Source: Apteryx mantelli
Lineage: Eukaryota > Chordata > Aves > Apterygiformes > Apterygidae
Assembly: GCF_036417845.1 (NCBI RefSeq)
Contig: NC_089980.1
Location: 59,642,501 to 59,706,500, forward strand
Reading direction: 5' to 3'
DNA: 64,000 bases
Shown: positions 15,401 through 37,054 of the stretch, piece by piece
Position numbering within the stretch: position 1 is the first letter of the stretch
Layout of the letters: each line of letters begins with the position of its first letter
Program-made: the position numbers and the translations under genes
Notes under the pieces: generated by a model
Told to the model about the DNA's origin: nothing
Databases searched by the model: none
Seen by the model: only the letters and a program-made list of their open reading frames with translations

Positions 15401-18400
15401 GTTGCCTATTCCTTCTCATGTTCTTATGAAACAAGTGTTTCAAGAGGCAATTTGCAAGGCAGTAACAAAAGCTCCTATTGCAAATCATCCACAGGTCACA
15501 CTGTCCAAATGAATACTGTTCTGTGGTGTTGGTTTTATTAACAAAGAAAAAAAAAAAGATGAAATAAGTATCAGCTCAAACCATCCTCACAACCCTGCTT
15601 GAATTGTTCCTGCCACATCATTAATGCTCCTTCCCCAGAAAACTACTCCTACATTTTCTTTATCCCATTGGAATAAAGGCTGAGGCAGGTTTTTCGTAAT
15701 GAAGAAACTAATTTCTGCTTTGCAGTCCAGTTCAACTCCTGGTAAGAGGTGCAGCATGTCGGGTGATCACGGCCAGTCAGCATGCCCTGCTTCTCCGGAG
15801 ATGATAATTACAGCGATGAAGTGATTATATGCCATTTAACTGTACAAGAAGATTTTTCCCAAGTGAGTGAAGGAGGAGGATTTTGCAAGGCTGTGTTACA
15901 AGAAGAGGTTCTCTTACCCCAGCTGACCTGTATTTAGCAATACAAAGTGCAGAGTGCACCTGCCTGAACAAGCAGGCTTCATCCCTTCCTCCCCCAACAC
16001 AAGAAAAACATCAACAATTGCTTCAAGGATAACAGCAATGCAATGGCATGGTATCAGAAATAGGGGTTTGGTGATTCTTCTCATATGAACTTGAGAACGT
16101 GATTTTTTTTTTTTTTAAATGACCATTTATCGTAGTAGTCAGGAACTGTTTCTTTACTTAAGAAAGGAGAATTTTATAAATTAAAAAGAAATACTGTTAT
16201 AAATGTCCATTTTTAAACAGTAATCACTATACACTTGTAGCCCAGTGCCTGTATTTAGATCAACAACTGGAAGCTTAAGTAACTGGTAAATAAAGCTGTT
16301 AATCAGTTTTTCCCTATATTGTGAAAATGTATTCATTTTAAACAGCCTTAGCAATGTACATTCATATTTAAAAATAGACTCTAAAGTGATCTCCTTTGAA
16401 GCATTATTAAATAAGTAAACTGTACTGATGTGCTTGAGCCAGGAAAAAATCCAAGAACACAAATACATTTCAGTCTTCATGACTGTAAAAACTCAGATGA
16501 TTATAGCCATCACTGCTGTACTTATTCCAGCAGGAAAATGGATTAAATAATTACAGCTGCAATTTTGGCTGCCCGTTTTATCATGTGTGACTGATTTCTG
16601 ACTCAGAGCAGCCCCATTGCAGAGCAGCCACATCTTCTGACCGCCCCAGGGCCCTGCTGCCTTCAGCCCGCACCACACATAGTTTTTAGGAAAGAAATTA
16701 TGAGGCAGAAACGTGCCCTGAAGAATAGCTCTACCATAAGCTTAAGCAGGAGAAGATGATGGTCTTCCTTTTTTTTTGCTTTTAACCAAGGTAGGCACCT
16801 GAAGGGTGTTTGAAGCCAGCAGTGGCCCTGGGAGCGCAGGGTGTTCCCACCACCCTGAGCCGCTGGCCAAGCCACACTGAGGGCCCTGGGGACAGGAGTG
16901 AGGCCGGTGGGATCCTGGGCTGCTCTCTCCGAGCACCGCTTTTCTTATTGTGGATAATACTTCCTGCTTCAGTTCCTACTGCACAGCTTTTACTTGACTG
17001 CCCAACTATATTTGCTAATTACTGTAGTTGCTAAGCTGCCAAAGTTCATGTCTCTGCAATACAAATTCTTTTTAAGGTCAGTTTAACTTTTTTTCACTTC
17101 TTGACCTTGTCCATTATAATTCCTACATCACAGTGTTCCTTTGGCCATTTTTAAAAGAGGGTTCATCTTTCTGTTGTGGTTTTAAAAATATTACTTCATT
17201 GTCTTATTTGCAGGTCCTCAGCTGGAAATACATGTTTTTATTTTGGTGCTTGATCCTACTCCATATCCTACTGAGAGCTGCAGATGATGAACTGCATCTA
17301 GCTCCGTTGTATAATAATTCATCCTAATTGATCGTTTTTTACATGGAAACTATTCATCTCATGAAGGATGTATGCCGATCTTTTGTTACACTGTGCCAGT
17401 TCCACGTTTAGTGAGAGCTCGGTTACCTGCTGGCTGCTATATGATTCAGCACTGAGACAAGTGTTTTGGAAAATGTTTCTAAAACGAGATATAGCTCCTT
17501 CTAAAGTCATTAGTTGTTAGGCATTTACTTCAGTTTTCTTTAGACTAATATAAAATCCGTATTTCTACCAGGATGTCTCTGCACACATCATGCAAACATG
17601 ACCACATATTTTAAAGAGATTATTCATTAATTATGTAAGGCAGCCTGAGGTGTTCACTCTACTTAAAGTTACTGCTGCATGCTCTACACTGAATAAAACC
17701 CCTGAGGCATCATGCTGGTACTGGCATTTAGGGTTAATGGATCTGTAATCAAAGACGCAAAGACAAATGCGGGTGTCACATCAAGCTGTTCTCGCTTGGC
17801 TCCATTCATCCTTCTGATGTTAATGGCTGCTTAAATGTCATGGACAATGACTCTAGTCAGTCTTCACATCTACGTAACAGCTGATTTGTGCTGACTTTAA
17901 TAAAGACATATCTCATTCTAGGTCTCAGAGGACTGTGATGGAGATCCATCTTTTCTTCATATTTTTCCGCAACTTTGGAGCTATCATAGCAGGTAAATAA
18001 TAACTCCTTAGGTCCCGAAGTCAGTTTCTTGCAGAGCTTATTTAACTGCTGTCATGCAACACTCCAAAATATGTTTTTCTGTAATACCTTTCACTGGTAA
18101 CTGGGTAACTGGGAAAAAGCACTGTCACTTTTCCCTGCAGATGTTTGTTGACAGTTGTAACAGCTACATCCTTTAGGACTACTTTCATGTGTTATGCCAG
18201 AAGTATAACTGCTGCACAGCATTAAGTACACTTTCTGTAGTTCTGTGATGTCCGTAAAACTTTTTTTTCCACTAGTTTTATTGCCAGATAGGTAGTACAT
18301 TCCTCTCCCCCTCTCAGGATCATGCTACCATGCACGTGTCTGAAGAGACATGACAAGAGGAAGAAAGAGCTGCCCTAAAAGGAGAAAAGTTGCAGGCCAC

Positions 18401-18470
18401 CTTACTCAGCAGCTGGATCTGCATCTATGGAGATGAAGAACTGCTGGTTCTTGAACTGCATTTCTGGGAT
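12420..18470. other. Intergenic DNA, nothing recognised
   Basis: No coding exon, tRNA-like sequence or clear transposon was seen. There are short homopolymer runs (a C run near 13300, a T run near 16100). Conserved non-coding elements could be hidden here but cannot be recognised without an alignment. Confidence 0.55.
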
Positions 18471-18981
18471 TGTCACCAAAATCGTGAGAAAAACTCCTTA
18501 ACACCAATGTAGCATTAAGAAGCAGGCATTCTCTTTATTACAGCGCCGGATGCATGGGGGATCGCTCCGCCCAACGTGCACCCCGTGTGTCACATCAGAC
18601 AAAGTTTATATTGTTCTGTTACATACATATGCATTAAATTTCCTGGAATGATTATACATATTCATTCTATTCCCTGGAACTAATTATCATATTTACATAA
18701 TCATTATGCATGTGGTCTGAGTCTCCGGAGGGCTTCTATGGGGGTCTCTGGTGGTCCCTGGGGGTCTCTGGTGGTCCCTAGTGGTTGCTGAAGAGGTGCC
18801 TCTTAGTGTCTTTCCATGAACTCTGAGCTCCTTTTCCATAGATGGTCTCAGCTTGGCTCATTTCTTTGTTTGAGAAAGCTGTCTCGTTCCTTATCCTGGT
18901 TTCTGCTGGTTTATCTGCGCTCCTTCAGGATGTACCAGTCACAGTCCTTGGGTGCATCCTTGTCTGAGGCCCCTGGTAACA
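18471..18981 (-). mobile_element. Endogenous retrovirus LTR (3' LTR of a deleted provirus), minus strand
   Basis: Read on the minus strand, the element starts TGTTACC and ends GGTGACA, an imperfect inverted terminal pair with the canonical TG...CA ends. Within it are a TATA-like ATATAAAC (18604-18611 on the + strand as GTTTATAT) and an AATAAA polyadenylation signal (18534-18539 as TTTATT), spaced as in a retroviral U3-R-U5 LTR of about 511 bp. Immediately 5' of it on the minus strand is a purine run (AAAGGGGGGGAACGGGGGAAC without its last base, about 18982-19001) that matches a polypurine tract. That marks it as a 3' LTR. The ERV class was not determined. It has no coding capacity. Confidence 0.75.
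18739..18778. repeat. 20-bp tandem duplication inside the LTR
   Basis: Two perfect adjacent copies of a 20-bp unit (TGGGGGTCTCTGG... to ...GTCCC) lie in the part of the LTR that would be U3. A third worn partial copy follows (TAGTGGT). Repeats of this kind are common in LTR enhancer regions, and a function is not implied. Confidence 0.8.
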
Positions 18982-19035
18982 GTTCCCCCGTTCCCCCCCT
19001 TTGAGACTTCTTCTTGTCTGAGGCCTTTGGTAACA
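18982..19035 (-). mobile_element. Polypurine tract plus stub of the 5' LTR of the same deleted provirus
   Basis: On the minus strand this stretch begins TGTTACCAAAGGCCTCAGAC, nearly repeating the first bases of the adjacent LTR (TGTTACCAGGGGCCTCAGAC). It then runs into AAGAAGAAGTCTC and a G-rich polypurine tract that touches the full LTR. The simplest reading is a provirus whose interior and most of its 5' LTR have been deleted. The outer flanks both show GGAT (18467-18470 and 19036-19039), consistent with a 4-bp target-site duplication around the whole remnant. Confidence 0.55.
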
Positions 19036-20150
19036 GGATGAGGATACCAGGAACAGCCAAATGTGCCCCGCAGCTGCGAGCTCACTCCTGCCACCCCTGC
19101 GCAGAGAAAATGAAGGGTATTTATTAATAATGAGGGGAATAGCTCACCTGCTCACAGAGCCATAATCTGAGACACTGTGAAAACATTACTAAAGCTCTCC
19201 TGGCCCTGACTACCACGCGTGTGTGTCCTTGTGGGCGCAAATGCCAGCACTAGGCATGCCAGCGCCACAGCTTTTGGGGCAAAGCTGGAGGAAGCGGGGA
19301 TGCTCTCCTCAGTCCAGCCGGCAACAGCTTCAGCAAGAACAAATGTGCTGGGAACAAATGACGATGGGCTGCATAGATGGGTCTACAGAAAGCCTTTGAC
19401 ATCCTCAGTCACTAGACAGTGTCCCATGTAGAATAACTCCATGACAAAGGTAGAGTCTACCTGCTAAATACAAGGAAGAAAATTCAAGGGCAGCAGCTTG
19501 CTAAGCTACTGAGGAAGAGTTTAACATAAAGGTGACCAGAAAGAAAAGTCAATAATTGAGTAAAAGAAATAGTGACCTGGGCAAAGGTTGAGGGAAAACA
19601 AGAAGAAGAATAACCAGGAGCCCAATAAACTTCAGAGAAATCTCTACAGGGAGGTCAGAAGGACAAGAATAAAGAGAAACAAATGAAAGCAATGGGAATT
19701 CCAGGAACAAATCCCAGGAAATGGCAGGTAGGGTTTTGGGCAGAAGATAATCTAAGTGATAAAAGATTGCAGGAGACCTATCTGTTTTGAAAGATATTTT
19801 CTTTCAATTGCCAATTGCCTATTCTGACTGGAAGAAAGAAAGGAATCACCCCCAGAAATAAGTCTGGCTCATTCACAAGCACCTAATGACCTAAAAATCA
19901 AAAGCAAACATACAAAAAGGACATATGAATAGATGCAAATGAAGAAACAGTGTCAGTCTGCAGGACATAGAATCAGAACAGTTAAGGCATGAAATCAGTT
20001 TCAACTAACATGGGACATAAAAGATAATTAAAGAAGTTTGTTAAAAGCATTAGAAATCAGAATAAGACAATTACAGAGCCATTAAATAATGCAGAAAGAG
20101 TACAGAACAGATAAATGCAAAAGTACTCTAATAGCTCAAAATAATTCTAA
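19036..20150. other. Intergenic DNA, A-rich, possibly worn LINE sequence
   Basis: No gene was recognised. From about 19450 the + strand is A-rich and broken by stops, and could be the decayed 5' part of the CR1-like LINE recognised from 20150 onward. I could not match specific motifs in this part. Confidence 0.4.
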
Positions 20151-20865
20151 AGTAATTGTTAAAAAGTGATAGAAGCATAGTTCAGACTATGAAAATAACA
20201 GATGAAATATATTTTAGAGAGGTTGTGTGGCAGGACATGTTGAAGTTTACCCTAAGATCCATCAGGCCCTCGCAGAAGCAATTTGAGATCATTAGTGCTT
20301 ATCCTCCAGGACACGGATCAGTCCAGGAGCACTGGAGAAGGGCACATGTCTTAAGAGACGGGGTAAAAGGTGACCCAGCAAATTATAAGCCAAACAGCCG
20401 AATTCTGATATCAAAAAAATTGCTAGAATAACTTAATGATCAGTTTATGTTCACTAGAATAACTTAATAAACGATCAGTTTATGTTCATGCAGAGAACAA
20501 GATGATTAAAAGCACAGCTAAGGCGGATTTGTCAAGAACAAATCATGTCAAATCTAATCTGATTTCTCTATTTGACAAGTTAAGTGAATAAGAAGGAAGC
20601 TGTGAATGTGATGAATCACAGGGTTTTTTGTATGGCTTTTGACAGTGTCCCACATGATATGCTTATAAGAAACCTAAAAAAAAAGAAAGATTAATTTTCA
20701 GTAAAGAAAAACTAAGCTACATTGTAGGTAAACTTGTAACTATAGAAATTATTAATGACTGGAACTGGCTCTGTAGATGATGTGGAATCCCATCATGGGA
20801 GATTTTTTTTTTTTTAATTGAGCAAATTAGACAAACGTATCAGAACTGATTTCCATAGACCTTCC
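20150..20865 (+). mobile_element. Ancient CR1-like LINE with internal deletion
   Basis: The translation at 20156-20431 includes HWRRAHV..GVKGDPANYKPNSRI, the worn form of the CR1 block W..A.V.P.FKKG.K.DP.NYRP.SL. Bases 20521-20680 then match the following segment, which would read roughly as (T)NH.KSNLISLFDK..., then FDSVPHDMLIRNL, as in A-F-D-T-V-P-H-D. From about 20776 the sequence resembles the extreme 3' end of amniote CR1 (GTGGAATCCC, CATCATGGGAG, then TTAGACAAACG). The whole region between RT and the 3' end is therefore missing. A 31/35-bp tandem duplication at 20423-20488 also interrupts the frame. Confidence 0.65.
20423..20488. repeat. Tandem duplication of about 31-35 bp
   Basis: The unit beginning CTAGAATAACTTAAT and ending CAGTTTATGTTCA occurs at 20423-20453 and again at 20454-20488. 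The second copy carries a 4-bp insertion. It lies within the old LINE and arose after the insertion or is part of that copy's decay. Confidence 0.8.
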
Positions 20866-21698
20866 CAGTGTTGGCACAGGTTTTGGAGATCTCTTTCAGC
20901 CTTACACTTCTGCTATTAAACAATGAGTCTATATATGCCATAGAAGTATGCTGGGCTACATTTTGGCTTTTCATAATGCAGTGTATCAAGGGGATCAAAA
21001 CCCTTCCTCCCACAGAGCCAAGTGAGGGATGTTCGTATCCTGCGTTAGGGATACAGAAAAAGGAGAGGCTGTGGATAGCTGCTGCCTTTCCTCAAACCTG
21101 CTGCTCTCCGAGCAAATGACTGGGGGAGAAGGGTGCCGGTCCCAGGGCTTCCTGCAGAGTGCAGGTACGCGCCAGCCAGCGCTCGCAGCCCAGTGCGGGT
21201 CTATAAAAGTGAGGCTGCAAATCTTTGGAAAACAGTCACAGTAGATAAACGTCCATGTTCATTATCTCTGGTGGGCTGAGCAAAGATAAAAGAAGTGATT
21301 CACATATGGGTATTCGTTTGCCTAGCCCAAATTTTATGGAGATGGTATTAGCTGGGTTAGAGTTTATCTTCCACTCTAAATAAGTGACCTCTGTGCAGGT
21401 ATGAAATGGAAAGTGCTTGCGAGAGACGGGATCTCAGGCTTTGCCAGGTACAGGGGGGAAGCACCAACTGTTGCAGCACTCGCTTCTGCCACAGCCCTGC
21501 ACTCCCAGCTCCAAAAATTCAAAGTCCGTATATCAGTCTTGTAAAAAAACACAGGACTATCTTTAAAAATAATCACTGAAGCAATTATGGGTCCTCTTTT
21601 GGGTTCTTGCTTTCTGAGGAGGAGGGAGGCCACAGCTCCAAAAGCCTGGCCCAGCACGTGCTGCCCAAAACCACGGGGCGGAAAGGGGGCTACGGCAC
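20866..21698. other. Unique intergenic DNA upstream of the MPC1 promoter
   Basis: Nothing was recognised apart from a gradual rise in GC content toward the CpG island. An open frame on the minus strand (21376-21891) is an artefact of reading through the adjacent CA-rich repeat. Confidence 0.5.
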
Positions 21699-22004
21699 CA
21701 CACACACACACACACACATTCACACACACATACACTCGCACACACACACACTTGTGCACACTTGCACACACATGTGCACACTCACACATGCAAGCACACC
21801 CACACACCCACTCACCCACATGCGCACACGCACGTGCACACACTCGCTCACACACTCTCACACATACACACTCACATACACAGTCGCACACTCATGCACA
21901 CACACACTCGCACACACTCTCACCCACGCACATACACACTCGCACACACTCTCACGCACTCGCGCTCACATACATACTCTCACACTCACGCGCACTCACA
22001 CACC
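21699..22004. repeat. CA-rich cryptic simple repeat (CA/CACT/CGCA mixture), about 306 bp
   Basis: The tract begins as pure (CA)n and continues as a degenerate mixture of CACA, CACT, CGCA and CATA steps, almost free of other sequence, up to the CpG island. Alternating purine-pyrimidine sequence of this kind can form Z-DNA and is prone to length variation. It ends about 500 bp upstream of the MPC1 start codon. Because it lacks stops in several frames, it inflates open frames on both strands, none of which is a credible gene. Confidence 0.9.
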
Positions 22005-22498
22005 CGCCGCCGCCAGCCCCGCCCGCAGGTGCACTTGGCACACGCACTGCGGGGGTGGGGCCAGACACCGTGGGGGGAGGGACTCGCTCCTCAGCAGCCA
22101 ATGGGGAGCCACCAACCGGCACCTTGCAGCCAATAGCGTCTCAGAAAGACGCCGCCCGGCTCTCCCCTGCGGACTACGGAGGAATGCCAGCGGCCCCGCC
22201 AAGGGTGACCCTTCTCGTCGCGCTTTGCGACAATCCCCCCTCCTCCCGCGGCGTTGCTTTACGACGCCCCTCCCCCCCGCGGCCCCCTCTCCCTCTCGGC
22301 GCCTCGGAGGAGGGGAGGCGGCGCGGCGCGGCCAATCGGCGCCGAGAGAGCCACGGTGACGGAGGGGGCGGTGGCAGCAGCGCGGGCGCTGCCGTAAAGC
22401 GGGCGCCGGGCAGTCGCGCGGGGCGGTGTCCCCGGGGCCGGTGGCGGTTGTGCGCGGGGCCGGGCGGGCGCGCGCTCGCTCCCTGCCGCCGGGCCGCC

Positions 22499-34452
<11,954 letters not shown>

Positions 34453-34468
34453 ATATCTCTTAACTTGA

Positions 34469-34474
34469 AATAAA
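34469..34474 (+). terminator. Candidate proximal polyadenylation signal AATAAA (MPC1)
   Basis: It begins 17 nt after the stop codon. If used, it would leave a 3' UTR of only about 40 nt. Usage is uncertain, because the distal sites look more conventional. Confidence 0.3.
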
Positions 34475-34724
34475 GCCAGGGAGTCTCATCATCCTGAATT
34501 ACAATCAAGGAAGACTTGCCATCTACAGTTGCTGTGATGATTACGATGGGGATAAAATTGAAACACCTTTATGAATATGACCCCTTGCCCCTAAATAATT
34601 GTCTACTAATCTTTAGTTTGCCTCTTTTTAAAGTATTGTCCAGCAATGTAAACCACTGCATTTAATGTCTTGCTGCCTTACAAGTCCTTAATAACTCCCC
34701 TTCTAATAAGGAGCTACTCATCCA

Positions 34725-34814
34725 AATAAACAATATTTGGAAGGGAACCTTTATCCAACAGTCTGCAAAAGTAAATGGCCCATGATAGTTTGACAAAACT
34801 TGTTTTCAAATAAA
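34725..34814 (+). terminator. Two intermediate AATAAA signals (MPC1)
   Basis: AATAAA occurs at 34725-34730 and 34809-34814, both in AT-rich 3' UTR context. Either could give a 3' UTR of about 300-380 nt. Confidence 0.4.
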
Positions 34815-35393
34815 CATGAACACAGAGGTCACTTAAAACAGAACTGTAGGTGGTATCATTGTTCTACATATAACATTCTTGAAAGCCATTTGACTTAACT
34901 TGGGTGCATTCATTCCTATGGTCTCTTTTTAAACTTCAGCAGTGGCTTGCTAATCTACAAGCACAAATATGTAGACAGGCAGCCTGGAAGTGACCAGCTT
35001 TCCCTCTTCCCTTACTGCATGCCTTGTCTCAGTAAAGAGACTTAACTTACATGCATTTTTAAGTCGCACATTATGTAAGGTAAACTTGGAAAAGCAAAAG
35101 CTTGCCACTGGATGAAGGCAATGGAGTCTCTCACTATTCTTCAAGAAGTTCTAAACAGATTTTAGTGTCCTCCCCCTGTTAGAGATCCTTCTAGATATCT
35201 GTATTTCTTATTCAGGCAAAAAAATAATTTCTTGGGAGCCTGAGATCTGAAAGACAGAAGATGCCTTTTGGTAATGTTTTGACTTCATTGTGAGTTTTTC
35301 ATGCCTGACCTGCCTGGAGGTGACATTGATGTGAAGATATAAATGACAAAGAATGTATGTGATGGATTTTATTTCAGTGCTGTCTTTTTGAAC

Positions 35394-35449
35394 AATAAAA
35401 CCTCTTTTGAAGGGCAGAATTCGGTGCTCTTAATATGCATCTGAATAAA
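35394..35449 (+). terminator. Distal polyadenylation signals AATAAA (MPC1)
   Basis: AATAAA at 35394-35399 is followed within 40 nt by T/GT-rich sequence (CCTCTTTTG, GGTGCTCTT), the usual arrangement of a functional site. A second AATAAA follows at 35444-35449. This is the most plausible main 3' end. Confidence 0.5.
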
Positions 35450-36551
35450 TACTACATCATTATCTTCTAGCTATATGTATGTTGAAATAATGGGGACTAG
35501 TACTGTGAGACTTGCCAGTTTTAAGATAATCAATTAAAAGCCTTACTTAATAATCCTGGGCAGAGATTGTGCTGTTCCTAATTATGCAGTAGCTAAACTT
35601 TGTAACAGGTGTACAAGAAAGCCTAATAGCCATGCCCTGCTGGGTCAGTAAAACTAAGAACTGACACTAGTGCTGCTTTAGAAAAGTTGGTGTATAAAAC
35701 TTCCACTTCAGTACTGTTGTTCAGTCACAAAAGGAGTCATCTTCTCTCCCTCCCTCTCCTAGAAAAGAAGCATTAGATTTATTATAAGTGAGAATCATGA
35801 GATGCATACAAATAAGGGTAACTGATCATCTTAGCACCTTATAGTTTACATAAGCTTGGCATTTCTGAAGGAGAAATGGCTTACATGCAAGTTTGAACTT
35901 CATACAAGTGTAGTAACTTCACCTCTCAAGCCTTAGAGGAGGTAAAATAGCTTGCAGTAATGGGAAACTCTAGGTTTTGACTCGCGTGGTGCTTTGCTCT
36001 CTGTTCTGTAGCTGCTATGTGTCTTGCAGTTTCCCTAAGGAGGGAATCAAACTTGCAAGAGTTTAATAGTCTTCTCTTCTTTTTCCCAATGTGTGGCTGC
36101 CTACTCCATATTCTCATGTATTTCCCTCTGCTTTCTTCCTTCCTTCCTCCATGCATTCACTGGGAGGAAGTGCAAGTTTTTTCATTCTGGAGTAGTATGA
36201 GTGTGAATTGTAGGTGGGAAGTGGGCTGTTATTTGCCTTGATTAGGTTTTTTAAACCAATGTTAGCTTCCTGTAGTCTGTATAGACTTTTAGGGAAGGGG
36301 TGAAACATATCCTACAGGTTTAATTTTCTTAATGTGCATGACAAAAGTGTGGTCATTTTAGAGGTGTGGTTTGTAGTTTAAAAATAGGTTTGGGCACTCT
36401 GCTGTTCCAAATGAAACTGTTCTAAAGTATCAGGTTTTAAACCAGCCTGAATTAATTTGTATGCTTCTTTGGCCCCTTTTAAGATTATACACAGCACATC
36501 TCACAAAACCAAAGTTTAAATACTGAACAAATTGAGAAAAGTGAATGTCTG
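35450..36551. other. Intergenic DNA between MPC1 and the first solo LTR
   Basis: AT-rich unique sequence. No exon, RNA gene or repeat was recognised. Confidence 0.55.
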
Positions 36552-37054
36552 TGTTAGAGAATATTGAACTGAAGCTGTCTAGAATTAATTGCTTAGCATA
36601 ACTTGCTTAGCATTAGTAGCTAAATTTGCTGAAGCCTTAGGCCTCAGGCTGTGAACTTTTACTTAGATAAGTAAAAGGGGGCCCCAGAGCCGGTTCAAGC
36701 TGGAGGGATAAAGAAGTTACACGGACAGCAGGAGTAGCCAACTTTGAAGATAAGCAGCAGCCTGCCTAGAGACAATGGAGGGGCCCAGTGAAGAAGGGGA
36801 AGACCCCAGACCTAACTATTACTATTGGTCCAAACTATCGCTTAAGGGGTGGGGAATTTAGATTGTAAGGGTATAATTGCCCAGGGATTTCTTTGTTCGG
36901 GGTCCCTCTTTGGAGGCACCCAGCTTGAGCTGTAATTACCGCACGTGTATCATTAAATTTTATTTCTCTCCAATCTGACTTCGAACTTCTGCCTCAGCAG
37001 GAACCTAGGGTCGGACCCTGTTATGGAGGCCGGCGAGCCTGATTTTCCATAACA
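36552..37054 (+). mobile_element. Solo LTR of an endogenous retrovirus, plus strand
   Basis: The element runs from TGTTAGAG to CCATAACA, with inverted TGTTA/TAACA ends, 503 bp. The flanks GTCTG (36547-36551) and GTTTG (37055-37059) form a 5-bp target-site duplication with one mismatch. Internal LTR-like signals on the + strand include a TATA-like GTATAAT (about 36870) and ATTAAA (36952-36957), followed by a T-rich stretch and the presumed U5. No internal retroviral sequence is adjacent on either side, so it is a solo LTR left by LTR-LTR recombination. The family was not determined. Confidence 0.72.

Larger units (their letters stand above)
34453..35420 (+). other. Probable MPC1 3' untranslated region
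   Basis: About 0.95 kb of AT-rich sequence from the stop codon to the strongest distal polyadenylation signal. There are no competing coding features. The extent is inferred from the signals only. Confidence 0.55.

Noticed and set aside
1-21600. Expected RPS6KA2 3' exons upstream of MPC1
   Set aside because: Synteny suggested looking, but no kinase-domain or C-terminal RSK peptide was recognised, so nothing is annotated.
21376-21891. 171-codon minus-strand open frame rich in Cys and Val
   Set aside because: The composition is the translation of the (GT)n side of the simple repeat; no domain is present.
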